From NCBI GenBank assembly GCA_026261815.1, contig JAMPIT010000541.1, positions 1,364,001-1,428,000 on the forward strand: a stretch of DNA of 64,000 nt, in the 5' to 3' direction. Every line of letters begins with the position of its first letter. Position 1 is the stretch's first letter. The position numbers and the translations under genes are program-made. Source of the DNA: Monarcha castaneiventris obscurior. Lineage: Eukaryota > Chordata > Aves > Passeriformes > Monarchidae. The notes beneath the pieces are model-generated. The model was not told where the DNA came from, made no database searches, and saw only the letters and a list, made by a program, of their open reading frames with translations. Shown one piece after another: positions 47,201 through 60,866 of the stretch.

Positions 47201-50200
47201 ACTGCTTTTCTGAAGGAAAACAGACTCTGCTGCAGGACAAAGTCTCAAATTATCGATAGGAATATTCATACACATCCAGTTGCTGGGGCAAAGAGACAGG
47301 CAAAAATGAATGCCAGATTCTTGGAAAGCCTTGCATATTTTACAGCAGAAATTAAAGCCATGCTGTTTAAGGAACATTGTTTAATAATATTCTTTCTTTC
47401 TGCCACCCTGTGTTCTTTTAGTTCTTTTGTTATTCAGTGTTCGCATTCAGGACAGATATTTAAGTGTGTGCATAATACCAAGCAAATGTCTCAGTGCTAT
47501 CGACTTTAAAGTTCTAAAGTTAAGATCATATTTTAGTGGTTTCCTGAGTAGGATTTACATATTTTTTTTCCTTGAGCCATGACCTTTAGCATGAAGCTCT
47601 TTGAGACTTTTTATTATGGTAGTGCTGATCTTGATTTAGACCTATAAAACAAATGATAGGTTCACATTAGTCAGAAGTTGTCCCCTCCAGGACGTGCCAT
47701 TCTTCAGTAAAAGTAAATTTAAAAAATAGTCAATTTTTCTAAATTAATTTCACATATTTTCAAAAGTAACATCATTAGCTATTTGTTCTCAAGAGCTTTT
47801 CTGTTTCTCTAGGCATTCTTTTTCTTAAAACGAGGATTTTATTCTGTTTCTTCCCACTAATGTTTAAGAAAATATTTCAACTCAAACTGGATGGCTTTGG
47901 ACACCAACTTGAAGTGGCCAGAGTTCATCTGGACTGGACTCAGTGTCAAAATAACAAAAAAAGACTCGGATTTGGCCAGTTCCACCATACATTATTTTAG
48001 ACAATGCCCAAAACATCACAGTCCTGCATCTCTCCAAGGACTCCAGCAAGCACTCTCCCAGTGGTCCATGAACACAGGGACACAAGAGGTTTGGTTTATC
48101 TGACTCTGTCGATCTACTCCAACTGAGGGGGAAAATGTGCCATTAGTTAGATTAGATTAATGCAGCTTTTATAGCTCATTTACTGAGCAAATTTCCCTTT
48201 ATGTCTGCTTTATTTTCCCTTTTGTCGGTTTCCTTTTTTTTCCTTTCCTTTTCCTTTCAAACGCTCATTCTGTGAGAAAAGATGAGATCTCCAGCGAGGA
48301 GAAGAGGGAACCCGTTAAATACCTCATTATCTCCCAGGTCTGTGTTGATTTAGACTTCCAGCCAGAGAAATGGAGTTCAGTTCCTCTCTGACTGAACTGA
48401 CACTGCAGATAACCCCGGCACATCCATCTCAAATTGTCAGCTCAAGACAAATTACCTTCTCTCCAGGACACTCTCTTTCACTGATTACCTGCTACTCAAA
48501 TTAAATGCCATCTGACTTCTGAGAGTCTTTTGTTTGTCAGATTCCACTGGATTATGCAAAAAACGATGGGGGGAGAATCTGGCATGTTTGAAGTCTTGAG
48601 AACAGAGTGCACAGGCCCTGCTTCCTCATCCAGCTTTGGAGGAAGAGCTCGGGCTTTTCCTAATCTGTTTGCCACCCCACTGTATGGTAAACTTTGCTGT
48701 CAATAAGAAAGATAAAACCTAAAAGCCTTCTGAATAATGCTCTAAAGCAGTAGGATACTGTGAAATCCTCGTGCTTGGTGGCAAATATTTCACACAACCA
48801 AATTTTTAAAAGCCCAGGTTTTAGTTCATTTAAATATTTCACTTAATTCCTTTGTTGTAATGTGCGAAAGAAAAAAAGTGTCAGGAAGTACTTCAAAGGA
48901 GGATCTAGTAACTGCAATCATGTTTACTCAAAAATTTTCTCTCAAAGACTTTTGGACTTTTTACTTCATTCAACTGTAATTGTCTGGCCTACTATTTTCC
49001 ATTTATTCACCTCAGGCTGTTTTATGTGTTTTGGGGGGTTTTTTTGTTAAAACTTTCCCATTCTCCAAAATTAGAAGGCGGGGGGGAGGGAAACAAACAA
49101 CATTTAGAGAAGCACTTTCAAGAAACCTGCACTTGAGAGAAAAGATTTAAATTATACAGATCAGGGGCTGCCTTTTGCCCTTGGTGTTGAGATTTTGCAC
49201 TGCACTGGGGAACTTAAAAATTCTTGGGAGCTTGGAGTCCGCCCTGTGCTCTGACACCACCACAAGAAATACGCGGGTGATGGCTTCAGCCACTCAGCAA
49301 GTCCTGAGTGTGCCGTGAGCCCTGTCCTGGCAGGGGTGTAGGGACTCAGAAGCCTTTGTCCTGGTCCTGGGGTTGCTCAGGAGGTCCCGTGGGGCTGTTG
49401 CTGGGGGCTGCTGTGCTGTTGGAGCAGAGAAGGAGCAGGTCTGTGTTTGCTTGGGCAGAGCCCTGCCAGGTGGACAGCAAGCTCCTCTGCCAAGCCTTTG
49501 GAGTTCCATCCTCAGTGTGCACAGCAAGAGTGGGTGATTTCACACAGAAAGCTGCATTTCAAAGCCCAGAGGGTTGAAGATTAGAACCTCTCAAGTGAGG
49601 AGCCCTGGAAACTGGGAAGAAATTAAGTCCACTGCTGAAGCAGCACCCCAAGAAAAAGTGCAATCTTAAGTGTACTCAAAGACATGACCACTGTATGAAA
49701 CCAAATTAAAGAGTAAAATTAAAGCCCTGTGATACAATTTTTAATTTTTTTTTTCAAACAGCACTTTTGGAAATGGTGTTAAACCATATATGCCATTTCT
49801 GTATGAAGCAGCTCATCATAAGACAATCCCAAATTTAGCAGACACGATCTCTTTGTTGAGATATTTCTCCTCATAGAAATAGGGTTCTTAACATTGGTTG
49901 ATTGAAGGTGCAAATGAATCTTTTTCATTCTGAAATTATTACAGAAAGGCAGAGATACACCAATCTGTGATGATAACCTGCGTACAGAAGCGCCACATTC
50001 ATGCAGTTCAATCCCTGTCCTTTTTTTTTGCTTCTTGGTATGCTGAAATGTTTTCCTCAAATGTAGCTTTGAAGATTTCCACTTTGTTAGAGAAGGAAAG
50101 CTCCTGGTGGTAACATCTCTGGAGATGGGACAGTGATTGATAGTCACACCTTGCCCATGCCAAACTGATAGAGCTTCAGACAGCTGGGAGAAGAAGAATG

Positions 50201-51394
50201 GCTCTGCAGAGGGCACGGGGGGTTTTATTTCACATAAATCCAGCAGCAGCACTGACAGGCCCGCCCATCACCCTGCTCTAACTCCCAGAGTCCCTCAGCA
50301 CACCCCAACTCGCTTGTATCCTTCCTCTGGCTTTGTGAATTCCTTTCTGCTGAGTGGCACGGCTTGGACAGGATGGACAGAGAGCATCCTCACCCAGATC
50401 AGAGCTGTGCTCATTGGTCAGAGAGCTCTCCTGGGAGGTAGGACATGAGCCTTGAGTCCCCTGGGGCAGAGGAAGAAACTGAACCCTGACCTTCTCTACA
50501 CAGAGATCAGTAGCCATGGGTCCCCTGCATGTCCCATGTCATGGATTTCCCAGGGCTGTCGTGGCTTTGGATGTCCAGCCTGCTGCTAACCCAGTCCTCC
50601 CAAACAGCCCCTCTGCCTCTGCATTGAGTCTCACACTCCTGGGTCCCTTCTGGCCAGGGAGAGCTGACATTCCTGGTGTCCCTTCTGAGTTCCTGCTTGC
50701 ATTAATGAGCCTCCTTGCTGTCCTGCTCGTTTACTCCCACTGGCAGGAAAAGGGGGAATAAAACAGGCATTCCCCTTAAAATTGCTTTCCTTTAAGTGCT
50801 GAACTCTTGGTCTTTCCACAGACCTCCTTCCCACCTTGGTCATTTTGCTACTGCAGATGTCCTTTCCGTGGCAAAGACAGAATTGTCTTCATTTAATGTT
50901 TCTCTGAGGGTGGGACATTGACTGGAAAACCATGGGAAGCTGGAATCCTGATTATATCGACAGCAGGAGTATTTAAGGATTCCCTGGCTACATATAAACA
51001 TGGAAACAGGCTGGGACAGCAGCTGGAACACAGCTATCCCTCCTGGCAGACTTCGGGGGATGCAGGCTCTGCCTTTAGCAGGAGGGGCTGGCTCCATGTT
51101 CCAAGCACAGCTGTTCCAAGTATGGCTCTTCCAGACTCAGTGAGCTGACTCCAGAAAACTCTTGGCTCTTGTGGACCAGATGTGTTTGTTCAGGAGGCAG
51201 AGTTTGAAGGTGCTCAAGGAAGGTATGGCCATGGTGCAGGAAGTGATAAGAGGAAAGACAAAGCAGAAAAGGGCTTTTTGAGCCAGATGCAGTTGGAAAG
51301 AATTTTCCAAGAATCCAGCTATGTAATTTTGAAGAATTTGGAGAGAATAAGCACCCAAAGACATTCCATCCCTTGGACCTTTCACAACTAGATA
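41276..51394. other. long unique non-coding stretch
   Basis: Ten kilobases without a recognised transposon, RNA gene or exon. Minor features are a pyrimidine-rich run at 42596-42655, T/C runs at 43317-43338 and 48224-48260, and GATTAGATTAATGC homeodomain cores near 48146. The longest open frame is 186 codons at 45709-46269 plus. It overlaps minus-strand frames and shows no recognisable domain. Confidence 0.5.
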
Positions 51395-51480
51395 GCCATC
51401 AGGCATTCTGCAGGGAACAATCCTGCACTGGCATGAATATGCCTAGATGACCTCAGGAGTCCTTTGCTCCTTTAATTGCA
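51395..51480 (+). mobile_element. old CR1 3' end fragment, plus strand (tentative)
   Basis: GGGAACAATCCTGCACTGGC is followed by CTAGATGACCTCAGGAGTCC and TTTGCTCCTTTAATTG. The order fits the CR1 3' end motif of the form GACTAGATGACCTCAGGAGG then TCCCTTCCAACC. The copy is diverged and the terminal repeats are lost, so both limits are approximate. Confidence 0.5.
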
Positions 51481-51640
51481 AGGACTTGTTACAATAAAAA
51501 AGACAACAATGTTGTGCATGATAAAAGGGGCATTTGCAACTAAAAGGAGTATTTCCACATTAAGAAACTCCTTGGGTATCCAACCACAGTAAATATTTAA
51601 AACTGCACCACTGTGAGAAAGAGCAAAGAAGATAGTGGCC

Positions 51641-51661
51641 AAAAAAAAAAAAAAAAAAAAA
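51641..51661 (+). repeat. poly-A run (21 A)
   Basis: A pure run of 21 A residues follows GATAGTGGCC. No processed pseudogene or target-site duplication could be recognised upstream. Confidence 0.9.
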
Positions 51662-51727
51662 GGGAAAGAGAAGCAAGGTTTCAAAGGCAAAATTCTCCTC
51701 TGTGTGTGGGTTTGCTAGTGTGAAAAG

Positions 51728-51809
51728 ACAGGGACGGAGTCATCACACCCATTAACATTGCCCAGCACACAGGGACGGAGTCATCACACCCATTAACATT
51801 GCCCAGCAC
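51728..51809 (+). repeat. 41-bp perfect tandem duplication
   Basis: A 41-bp unit starting ACAGGGACGGAGTCATCACA occupies 51728-51768 and is repeated without mismatch at 51769-51809. Perfect identity means a recent event, a polymorphic site, or an assembly artefact. Confidence 0.97.
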
Positions 51810-54800
51810 TAATGAACTGGTTTGCAAACTTGGTACTGAAATTCAAGCCTAGCCATCAGAATGAGAGAAAATGTTTGAAATCAATTTAATTGCCATTTAA
51901 ATTCAGGGGCTGTTTGTTCAGTGAATCTCTTGTAGGCTGTGTTTACTAGGACAGCTTAGAACATTGGGTCCAAGCTCTAAACACAAGCCAGATATTCCCA
52001 TTTCTAGTAGGAGAAAAAAAAGTTAACATTACTGAGCAGCTCTGAACTCTATAGTGAAAACACCTTTTTTTTCCTCCCCTAGAAAAACAAACCAACTGTA
52101 TTTACATAAAATAAAAAAATATGAATCTGAGTGTGAGCAAGATGTGTGTGAAGCACTTGAGCAGCGACTCCCAGCAGTGCAGGAAATGCAGATTAATACC
52201 ACATTCTGCTGTATTTAGCCCATTGATCCGCGTTTCCACCTCTAGTGAAAGTTGCAGAGTAAATTCCCATTCAGATTTCCCTCAGAAGGCTGCAGGAGTT
52301 GTTCAGTTCAATACTGAAAGAAATGACAGCAAAAGCAAATTCAGCTCAAGAGACAGGACTGTGCAAAACAAAGGAAACTCTTCTGTTTCCCCTAAACCCA
52401 ACCACTGCATTTAGCATCTGATTTCAAAAGCTGTGGAGATACGCTTTGGACTTTTCCAAAATGCCACAGAAAAGGGTTTTTTTCTTCTTTCTGAAAACTC
52501 TGCTTTTGCTCTGTGCTTGTGTCTGGTCATTTCTTTGACATACAAAGACCAGGTCTATGAACTCAAGCAGCTCAAGCAGCTGTTTAAAGTTAAGCATAAA
52601 GCTATGAATATTTATTTTGAAGTACTATTCCACAGCATAATGAAATCAAAGTCCCCCAAACTCAGTAGCAGGCAACTGACTGTATTCCAGATCTGCCAAA
52701 AATACTGGCATTTTGTGATTTGGGAGAAAACAAAATTGTGGAAAAGCACATTTTCTTTCAGCTCTGTTAGATGAACTGTTTTCCCAGCCATATCTCATCC
52801 ATTAGATAAATTCCTAAGTTTGGGGCTCCTCTAGCTCCAAATGAAAAATGGCAGCACAGGGAGGGAAACCCTCAGCTTTGCCTTTGTCAGGGTTTGCTCC
52901 TGTCCTGTGGGGAGATACAGTGAGTAAGGATGAGCGTTGCTTAGTCAGACACTTCCATGACATTCTTTGTTTCTTTTTAGTTTGCCGACCACTTTGTAGG
53001 AGAATCATCATCTGAATTCCAGCCTTTCTTTTCTCTGCACTGAAAGCTTTACATTCCTCGTGGTTTTCCTTAGATTTCTTTAAAAAAAAAAAAAATTATT
53101 GTTTCTCTCTTTATACTTCTCAGGTTGTGCAGAGGATCCAGCAATGTTTTCACATCTGCCTGAAGAGTGCCCAACTGAAGGCATTATTTTGGCCATATTA
53201 TTTCTGCCATATCTCACTTTTCCCTGGTTCAGTTTTCCACAAAGGGCCAACAAGAGGAATCCAGAAAACAATTCTTAAGTGAAAATTGTTCAGGCATCAT
53301 GTCTGCCAACTGTGTTGTCATATTCCAATAAGAAACCCCATTTCTTCATAACAACAGTTAGAAAATTATTAAAAAATGACTCATATGAGCAGGTAGCAGG
53401 ACAAATCCTAATTTCCTGTTTGTAATCAATGTATGCAGTAAATTTAATTAATAAACATTGATTTTGATTGGTCATGACTGTCACACAACTAGAAAATTGA
53501 TTTTTCCCCTGGATATTTATCTGAAAGTGATTTTGTAAACAGAGACGTGTCTTGCCCAAGATTATACACAAGGTATGAGAAAAGAAATGAAGAAGCAGAA
53601 GCCTCTGGTCCTGCACTCCCTGGATTTCTGTTATTCCACTGAAATCCATTGGAAAGACCTGGTGATCTGACAGGGACCAGAAAGATGACAATTCTTCTAG
53701 CATTTGGGGGAGAGTTTGTTTGTTTGTGTTTCTAACCATAACTGGTTGAGGAATGTCCCCTCTTGCTTGTCCAAATATTCTGTTTTCTGGCTTGGTTATG
53801 TCCTTATAAATTTGGCCCCAAGCATTTTATTTCAATGAGAAATGGGGGGGTTGCAGGTTTGTAATCCAAGATTCAGAAAAAAATTAATCATGGTTATGTC
53901 AAGCAAGACGATAATCATGACAAAGCTGTGGCAGAGGGGGGTTGCTCAACTATCCAAAACTCTGGGATAACAAAGTACTCCAGGGAAAATCCATGCCACG
54001 AATAAGATCAGCACACACTTTCCCTGTGGTCTGCAGATGATGTAAAGGGACTGCTTGAAGGTGAAATTAAAATCAGAACGTCCACTAACAGAATAATGTG
54101 GTGGCTGTCGCTTTGACAGTGACAGAAGATCATCTCTGATGGCCTCACTTAATTTGAAACAAGTGACTTTCAAGGAAAAGAAAGAACCTCGAAGAAAATG
54201 TAAGAGAGAACGACTTCCTTTAGGTCAGTCTGACATTGTTGTCCTACTTGTGAGAAAACATTCCCAGCGAGGAATGGACTTTCTAGTCTTGTGAAGGTTC
54301 GTAGTCAAAATAAACAGAGAAGAAGCTGTGGGTAATGGACAACCGTGAGCACTTTTATCTGTCCTACAGGAAGTTCTTAATTTTTATCCAATTGTTCTAT
54401 ACACAAAAAGATCTATTAAAAGGCTGTTGGCATTACCTTTGCTAATGCACTCAGGTTCTTCTGAGGAATACAAAAACCCAGAAGGCTGTTTTATCAGCTG
54501 TCTGCAAAGGTTAGCATTATCCTTAGGCTGACCTGAGAGGCTTGAGGAGGCTGCTCTCAACACCACAGAATGATTTATCACAGTAAGAGGGGGGAAATTT
54601 ATAGTTAACATCATATTTTGAAGCAGCACTTTGCTTTTTATCAAGGCTCACACACTGTAAAATGTAAAAGGGGCTAGAATGACTCCAAAGCAGGTGCTGG
54701 TCTCTGCTAACAATGTCAGTGGAAATGAGACTGCAGGAGCACATGTGAAAGGGACGAACACTCCATCCCTTCTCGCTGTAGCCTGGCAGAAAAGAAGTCA

Positions 54801-55109
54801 TTGACATTCCAGAGGAGGCCGAGTTAATCAGTAACACACCTGATTAGTGTCTCACCACTCCGCAACAAAGATCTTTTCTCCCACTGTTCACCTCCCCCGG
54901 AGGATGTGGTGAGACACAGAGGTGCTGCCCCTTGGCCCTCAGCATCCCTCCACGGTACAGGGCACAAGCGGTGTGACATTGGGGATGGCAAGAAACACTC
55001 CTGCGACGGAGATTTAATATGGAAACTGCCGGCTGCGGTGTCCACATGGAGACATCTCATTATCAGAGATAAGGGTCATTGGGACCACCCTTTTTTTAAT
55101 GCAAATTAA
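51810..55109. other. unique non-coding sequence
   Basis: No repeat family or exon is recognised. There is a 13-A run at 53082-53094. Open frames reach 149 codons on the minus strand at 53290-53739, without recognisable content. Confidence 0.5.
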
Positions 55110-55600
55110 ACGTCGCCGGCAGACTCCTTCTCAAATCGCGGGTGTGTTCCCCTCTCCGTTTGGCAGGGTTCAAAGAGCTGCCCGGGTGTGTGACCTGAGT
55201 GTGGGGCATTTCCAAACACTTCAGCCTCAGCGAGCCATTCAGGGCACAAGACTTTCTTGTGAGGCAAGAAAAGGGCAATTTACACTTCTCCTGGCAAAAG
55301 GTCCCAGTCGCTGTTTCACCACCCCCGACCTCACAGGCTCTCACCGAAATCTGCATGAAAGTGTTAAGGAAACGAATGAAATCCATTGTGACTTCGGATT
55401 GCCCAGCAGGAGCAGCCCATAGATCGGAGAGGAATTTCCTCTTTCCCGAGGGCTCCTGGAGCTTCTATATGCCTGTGAGGAGAGGAAGGAAAACTTTCCT
55501 CTCCCACATTCCGAGTGACGATGAACGTTTGATTCGTGCGCTTCCAAGTCGCACACGCGTGAAGCAATTTTGAGGTTCTCCAACAGTACCGAGTTTCCCT
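55110..55600. promoter_or_regulatory. CpG-dense segment (weak CpG island)
   Basis: By hand count there are about 24 CpGs in 490 bp, in DNA around half GC, with eight of them packed into 55510-55560 (CCGAGTGACGATGAACG, then TTCGTGCGC and CACGCGTG). The flanks have very few. Open frames of about 80-125 codons lie on both strands here, as expected of CpG-rich DNA, and none is recognisable. It may be an unmethylated regulatory element or an unannotated first exon. Confidence 0.45.
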
Positions 55601-58600
55601 GAAAGGAGGTGAAAACATAACTACAAATTCAGCACTCCTAGTTTGTGAAAGAGAGGGGTGGACCATATATTCGCAATTGTTGCAAAGTGCTTGCAGACCC
55701 ATAGATGACAGACCTTCAGTTTTAGCTATTTTTGGCCGCCTCTGTAACCTTTTTGCCTTTCCCAGGTACTTCCCAGCACCTTGTAGCTATTAGGCGAGCA
55801 AAGCAAGGAAAAAAAAAAAAAAAGAAAAAAAAAAAGGAGTTTAAAGGACAACAATTTAATCCTTTCCAGCGCATGTATCTGTCTCATTAAAGCATTCTCC
55901 TGGAGCGGTGTAATGATACATCAAATGGAATCCATTTCAAGGTAAAATGAGTGCTGCTGATGGCTAACACACTGCTCCCGAGGCCTGGCTTAGACCCCAG
56001 TCCTAGTGCAGCCTAGCACTGAAGTAGATTAAATATCAACTCGGGTCACGTTCTCATGGCCCAGGCACAAGTGCCAACATTCTTCCAATTATTCAAGGCC
56101 AAAGAAAGAGCAACCTGCCTGACAGAGCTGTGACACAGCTTGATTAGATTTAGCTTAGAAGCCTGCCGAAAAGGATACTGTGGTATTTAACTCAGATGGA
56201 GAAAGGAATGGCCTCTCTGTTTAAATGAACTGAGGAGGGGGGAGGAAGAAAAGAAAAAAGAAAAAGAAAAACAGTAAAAAAAAAAAAAGACAAAAAAAAA
56301 GCAGAATATACTTCTGTAAGGAGGGAGAGCATGTTTTATATTTAAAACGATTGTTTCTCCATAATACAGCCAGCATGTTCCACATGTATAAACCGGTTTA
56401 ATTATAAAAGGTGGCTTTGTACACCCCTTTATTTAAATAATAGCTTTTTGCAGTCTGCACAGAAATCTTCCAGACCAAATAATTTTATCTCCCAGTTAGT
56501 GTAAATCACCTTGGATAAAAAGGGCTCAAGCTGGCAAACAGGACAGAAAAGCATGGACAGAAACTGAGTAAACACTGACATTTCAAACAGAAATAGTAAC
56601 AGGAGTTTGGGTAGGAGAACACACAACTCCAAAGATCAAAATATCCGAGTGATTTGGCCGCGACTTTAAAGTCTAGGGAAAAAGGCACCAGCATGTTCTG
56701 TGATTCAGCCCTGAGCTTCACATCTAATCTGACTGACAGGAATTCCAGGAGCGTAGTAAGGCAGTCGGGCTGTGATGCTGATTTCACACGGAGCAGCGGC
56801 CAGAAGAATGCTGCTGCTCCATCTCCTGACATTCCTCAGAGGCCTGCTGTCCCAGCACTAGTCAGAGCTCAAAAGACCCTTTATTAGGGCAAATTGACAC
56901 ATTTTTCCATTGAAAATTAATCTAATTTTTAAAAAGAGAAGGAGGTAGATGAATATAAAAATCAGACAAGCTAATATTTTTTGAATGAAAAAGTATCTCT
57001 TTTCCCTCCCCAAAACCCATTCACCCATCACACTCCCTTGTGTCTCATCTGGAGAACTTAGGAAACACTTTTCACCCTGGCTATTTTATGAGGTATTGCT
57101 GTGTTCCAGAATAGGATTAGTGTGCTCATTCTGGAGATTTGTGCAGGGCATGATTATTTTTAGGTGCCTGCTGCTGTTGGAGAAGAAGCAGAGAGCATGG
57201 ACAATTCAATAAAAATATCAAGGGACTGCTTGTACTCACTTATACAATATTCTTTGCAGAGATCCTGGCTGAGAAGGCAGAAACTCATACACCTGGTAAA
57301 CAACACCAAGTTTTACGTGGCCTCAGAATTTAGGACTCTTCCCACCTAATTTGCACTATAATTTAACTATATTGGTGCAGTTGGCTTGTCCTGTCCAGAA
57401 AGAGAAAAGATAAAACATGTTCTGTAAGATTGGAGCAAGATTATTCTGTAAGATTATTAGCAACCACACAAACATCAACTTCATGACTGTGGTTAGAGGA
57501 AAAAGAAAAGAAAAAATGTTACAGGGATCTAAAATTATTACACCAAGGTATAAACTACACAGGGACCAGAGGAAATAAAATAATGTGTGTATGTTGATGT
57601 AAACCCCAGTCTCTAAATTCTGATATTTACATTCCAGAATGCTGCTCAATCAATTGAATGCTGGCATGGGAAAAATATCCGTGTAACAAGAAATTAATGA
57701 AATTTTCCATCGGGTGCTTTTTAAATCATGTATGAATCTTTACAGCCAAAAGGATTAAGGTTTTGTGTTGAACACTCTTTCAAATATTGGTTTCATTTGG
57801 AAAATTTAAATGGTTTCTTTCACAATTTATCAAGACGGGATACTTTAAATTTTTATTTTGTCTAAGAGTTTCACTTGGATCTTCAGTTGCATTCTATTTA
57901 AAAAAAAAATTAAATCCTCCAAATGAGCTGTCTCATTCATTTTGAAATGCATTTCCCCTCCCATTTCTTGCTTCTAAGCTGATTTCACTCCCCCCCAATT
58001 CCTTCCTCTCCCTCTTTCTCCACTTTTGGTTCTTACAGAAAATGTATTTGCACAGCTGTACTCATAAAGCACATATATTTAGATTTTATTAGCATTATGC
58101 TGGCACGAAAATTCTATTAAAAGCAGCTTTTTAAGTTTTAGGTTATTCTAAACAGGTATTTAACCACCAGCAAAGGGGCAGAAATCATGCCAGGTCCTTG
58201 TGTAGTAAATGTCCATGTAGTCTCCTCCTAATTCCTAAATGGTTTGATCAGCTTGGATGCAGAGTTTATCACCCTCTACCATATCTATGTCTAAAGGCTC
58301 CCATGTACTTTTCAAAAATATTGTGAATATTGGCTTTTTTGTTGTTCTCTCTTTTTGACACCAAACAATTCCCCCCTTCCCCAGCTTTTACCTGGCCCAG
58401 TCGACTTTCATAATTCATTTACATTTTGGGCTGAAACCTAATTAATGTTTTCCTTTTGACATGAGACGGTCCAGTCAGTTGAAAATAGATGGCACTGGAC
58501 CTGGAATCAGAGCCACTGCATTTAAAAACAGAGCCTGGAAGGACCTATTCCTTTCTCTTTTTTTTTTTTTTGTCTGGAAAAGAAAGTTCATCCTCAGCAT

Positions 58601-58822
58601 TCTGTATCAGTCTCTTCATTTTGAGAGGGTTACTGTGACCCAGGTAGGTTTTAATCTCCTCTTTGCCTTTTCAGGCTTTTAAGGAGAAGCTAATTTTGGC
58701 CCTCTGACTACAGGAATTTTTTTTTTACACGGGAGCCATGTGGAATGTGACACTAACTGAGCATCCACTTGGGAGAAGCAAACACCTTGTGCCTCAAGTG
58801 CAGCCCCAGGAAGCAGAGGGGC
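55601..58822. other. unique AT-rich sequence with A-rich runs
   Basis: Poly-A runs interrupted by single G occur at 55809-55835. No gene or transposon is recognised. The AT-rich patch 56330-56420 (TTTAAAACGATTG, ACCGGTTTAATTA) has the texture of conserved non-coding DNA, but this is untested. Confidence 0.5.
56233..56304 (+). repeat. purine/A-rich low-complexity tract
   Basis: A 39-nt homopurine segment (GAGGAGGGGGGAGGAAG, then A-runs with single G) at 56233-56271 continues as interrupted poly-A to about 56304. Confidence 0.85.
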
Positions 58823-58872
58823 ACCCATTTGTGAAGCAGAGGTTTGTACCCATTTGTGAAGCAGAGGTTTGT
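58823..58872 (+). repeat. 25-bp perfect tandem duplication
   Basis: ACCCATTTGTGAAGCAGAGG followed by TTTGT (58823-58847) is repeated exactly at 58848-58872. It lies in unique DNA within unrecognised open frames on both strands. Confidence 0.95.
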
Positions 58873-60866
58873 TCTGAAGCTGCAGGGTCCCTGTGCCCCT
58901 CCAGGCTGCCTGTGAAGGGGGCAGCCCCACTGGTGCATTCCATTTTCTCCTCTTCATTCAAGCAGCAGAGCCCGTAAGTCTTGACATTCTGCCCTTGGCA
59001 AAATAAAATCCCCTGCCTGCCTCTGCCTTGTCCCAGGGCTGCTGGACTAATTTTTAACAAAAGAAACGTTTCTAAAATGAATGAGTCACAGAAAGAGCAT
59101 CCTGTTCTTCCATCTGCTACTCCTGGTAGCACATGGCACTCTGAAGGAAACAAATCCACATAGAACTTCCAAGTCATGTTATGAATTGCAGGAATTATCA
59201 ATTGCCTTAGAAATATCACCCCATTTCCACAAGTAGTGTTTTATCTGTTAATTGAAAAATATAAAGCAGGTCCTGCAACCACAAATGATCCACTCTGACC
59301 AAAAGGGATCATTGAGCTGAAAATGGGTTGCCTAACCAAGGCCTTCATTTTCCATGTGGCACCCTGATACATATTTCAACTTGTCAAACAAACTGGAAAA
59401 ACCTTGGACATCCTGGCAGTGGAACCTTGGGCATCCTGGCCCAATCAGGTACCGTGTGTAGCCCTGGCAATAGCAGTTGTGTAAACAATTATTTCAGGTA
59501 GATTTATTTTAATTTGCTGCAGTAGCACAGGGGTTATCTGGTGCCTAAACCCTCAGCTTTCTTCCTGGTCTCCAAAGGTCCAGCCAACTGCATTTGAAAG
59601 ATGAGCTACTCAAGAGGGAATTGGTAGGGACGGATATAAACTTGCATCTGATTGATGTAAATTGTAACTCAGGCTTCCAAAAAATCTACTCGTATTCTTC
59701 AAAGGGGAAAAAAAAAAAAAAAAGGATCTGAAGTTCTGAGCTGGTTGCAATTTTAGCAGAAATTTAAATTTCTAACTTTAATTGCAAACTTTCCTCAAAT
59801 ATCAGACTATGGCTGTTTTGGACCTTTTCCTAATTCTAATGATTTACTGAGGAACCCAGGGAAACAAGAATCAGCAGAAGGAAAGATTAGGCAAGGCACC
59901 TGACACACCTACTGGCAAGTGGTTGAAACACTTGTAAAATTATAACAAAATGTGAGAAATCAAAACGGCCAAAAGCTGATGGAGAATGTAACAGCTGCAG
60001 TGGCAGGAGTTGCAACCACTGGATCCATCCTCCCAGCTCCCTTTCAGCCTCAGAATGATCATTACCCTGGAGGAACAGCCAGTTTTCTGGAGTTTTCTGT
60101 TTACCCACAGCACATCCACTTCATTCCCAATTACTTTAAGCCCATGAAGGGTCTCTTCAAGCTGGCTTTAAACTGTAAATAAAGTTTGGGGGATAAAATG
60201 CATCAGATGGAAGAATCCAGAGCTGTTGAAGCTGTAGGGATGGAAACTTGCCAACATGAATGCAGTCCTAGGAAAGATGCAGTGGCATGTTTTGTCTCAG
60301 GGAAGGGCCAGTGGTCATCGTGGTAGCTGATGACAGCTCTTTGAGTCCTGGCATTTGCCACAGTGCAGAAGAAATCTGAGTGGAATGTTTCCAATACAGA
60401 AAAATATCTAAAAGGAGCCTCAGACCAAGAAGTTGATTGGTTTAGTGGCTTTGATGCAGATATGCAGGCAAATGACTTGAAGAGAGCATGTGCTCTGCTG
60501 CCATGCTTGTCCTGCTTGTTACTGGGAGCTGTCCCAGTGATCAGGGGACGGATTTGTGGATTTTAGCTTTTGAAAATCCTGACATAAAATTCACAGGAAG
60601 ATGGTTGCAAGAGCTAATGTAACACTATTTGCTTCTGCGTCATACCACTGTTCCAAAATCAAAGACATTTAAAGCTCTTAAAATTAAGAATTTGACTGAG
60701 CAGCGTTGAATTGGGTGAACTTAAATCCCCATGAGTTAAGTAAGACTTTTGCAGTAGAAGTCCTTTCTTCACCCCTACTTCTTATCTATTTAAAACAGAA
60801 TTGAAGCACTGCTGTAAGTTAGTCTTTGAAAGAGTAAATTATCTTTACAATGACAGGAAGGCAGCA
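58873..60866. other. unique non-coding sequence
   Basis: No gene or transposon is recognised apart from a small imperfect duplication at 59401-59446 and a 17-A run at 59708-59724. Open frames are at most about 75 codons, apart from one 141-codon minus frame across 58794-59219 that runs into the 25-bp repeat. Confidence 0.5.
59401..59446 (+). repeat. 23-bp imperfect tandem duplication
   Basis: ACCTTGGACATCCTGGCAGT is followed by ACCTTGGGCATCCTGGCCCA at a 23-bp offset, with a few mismatches. Confidence 0.85.

Noticed and set aside
51480..51661. Processed pseudogene upstream of the 21-A run
   Set aside because: No recognisable parent coding sequence and no flanking target-site duplication could be found.
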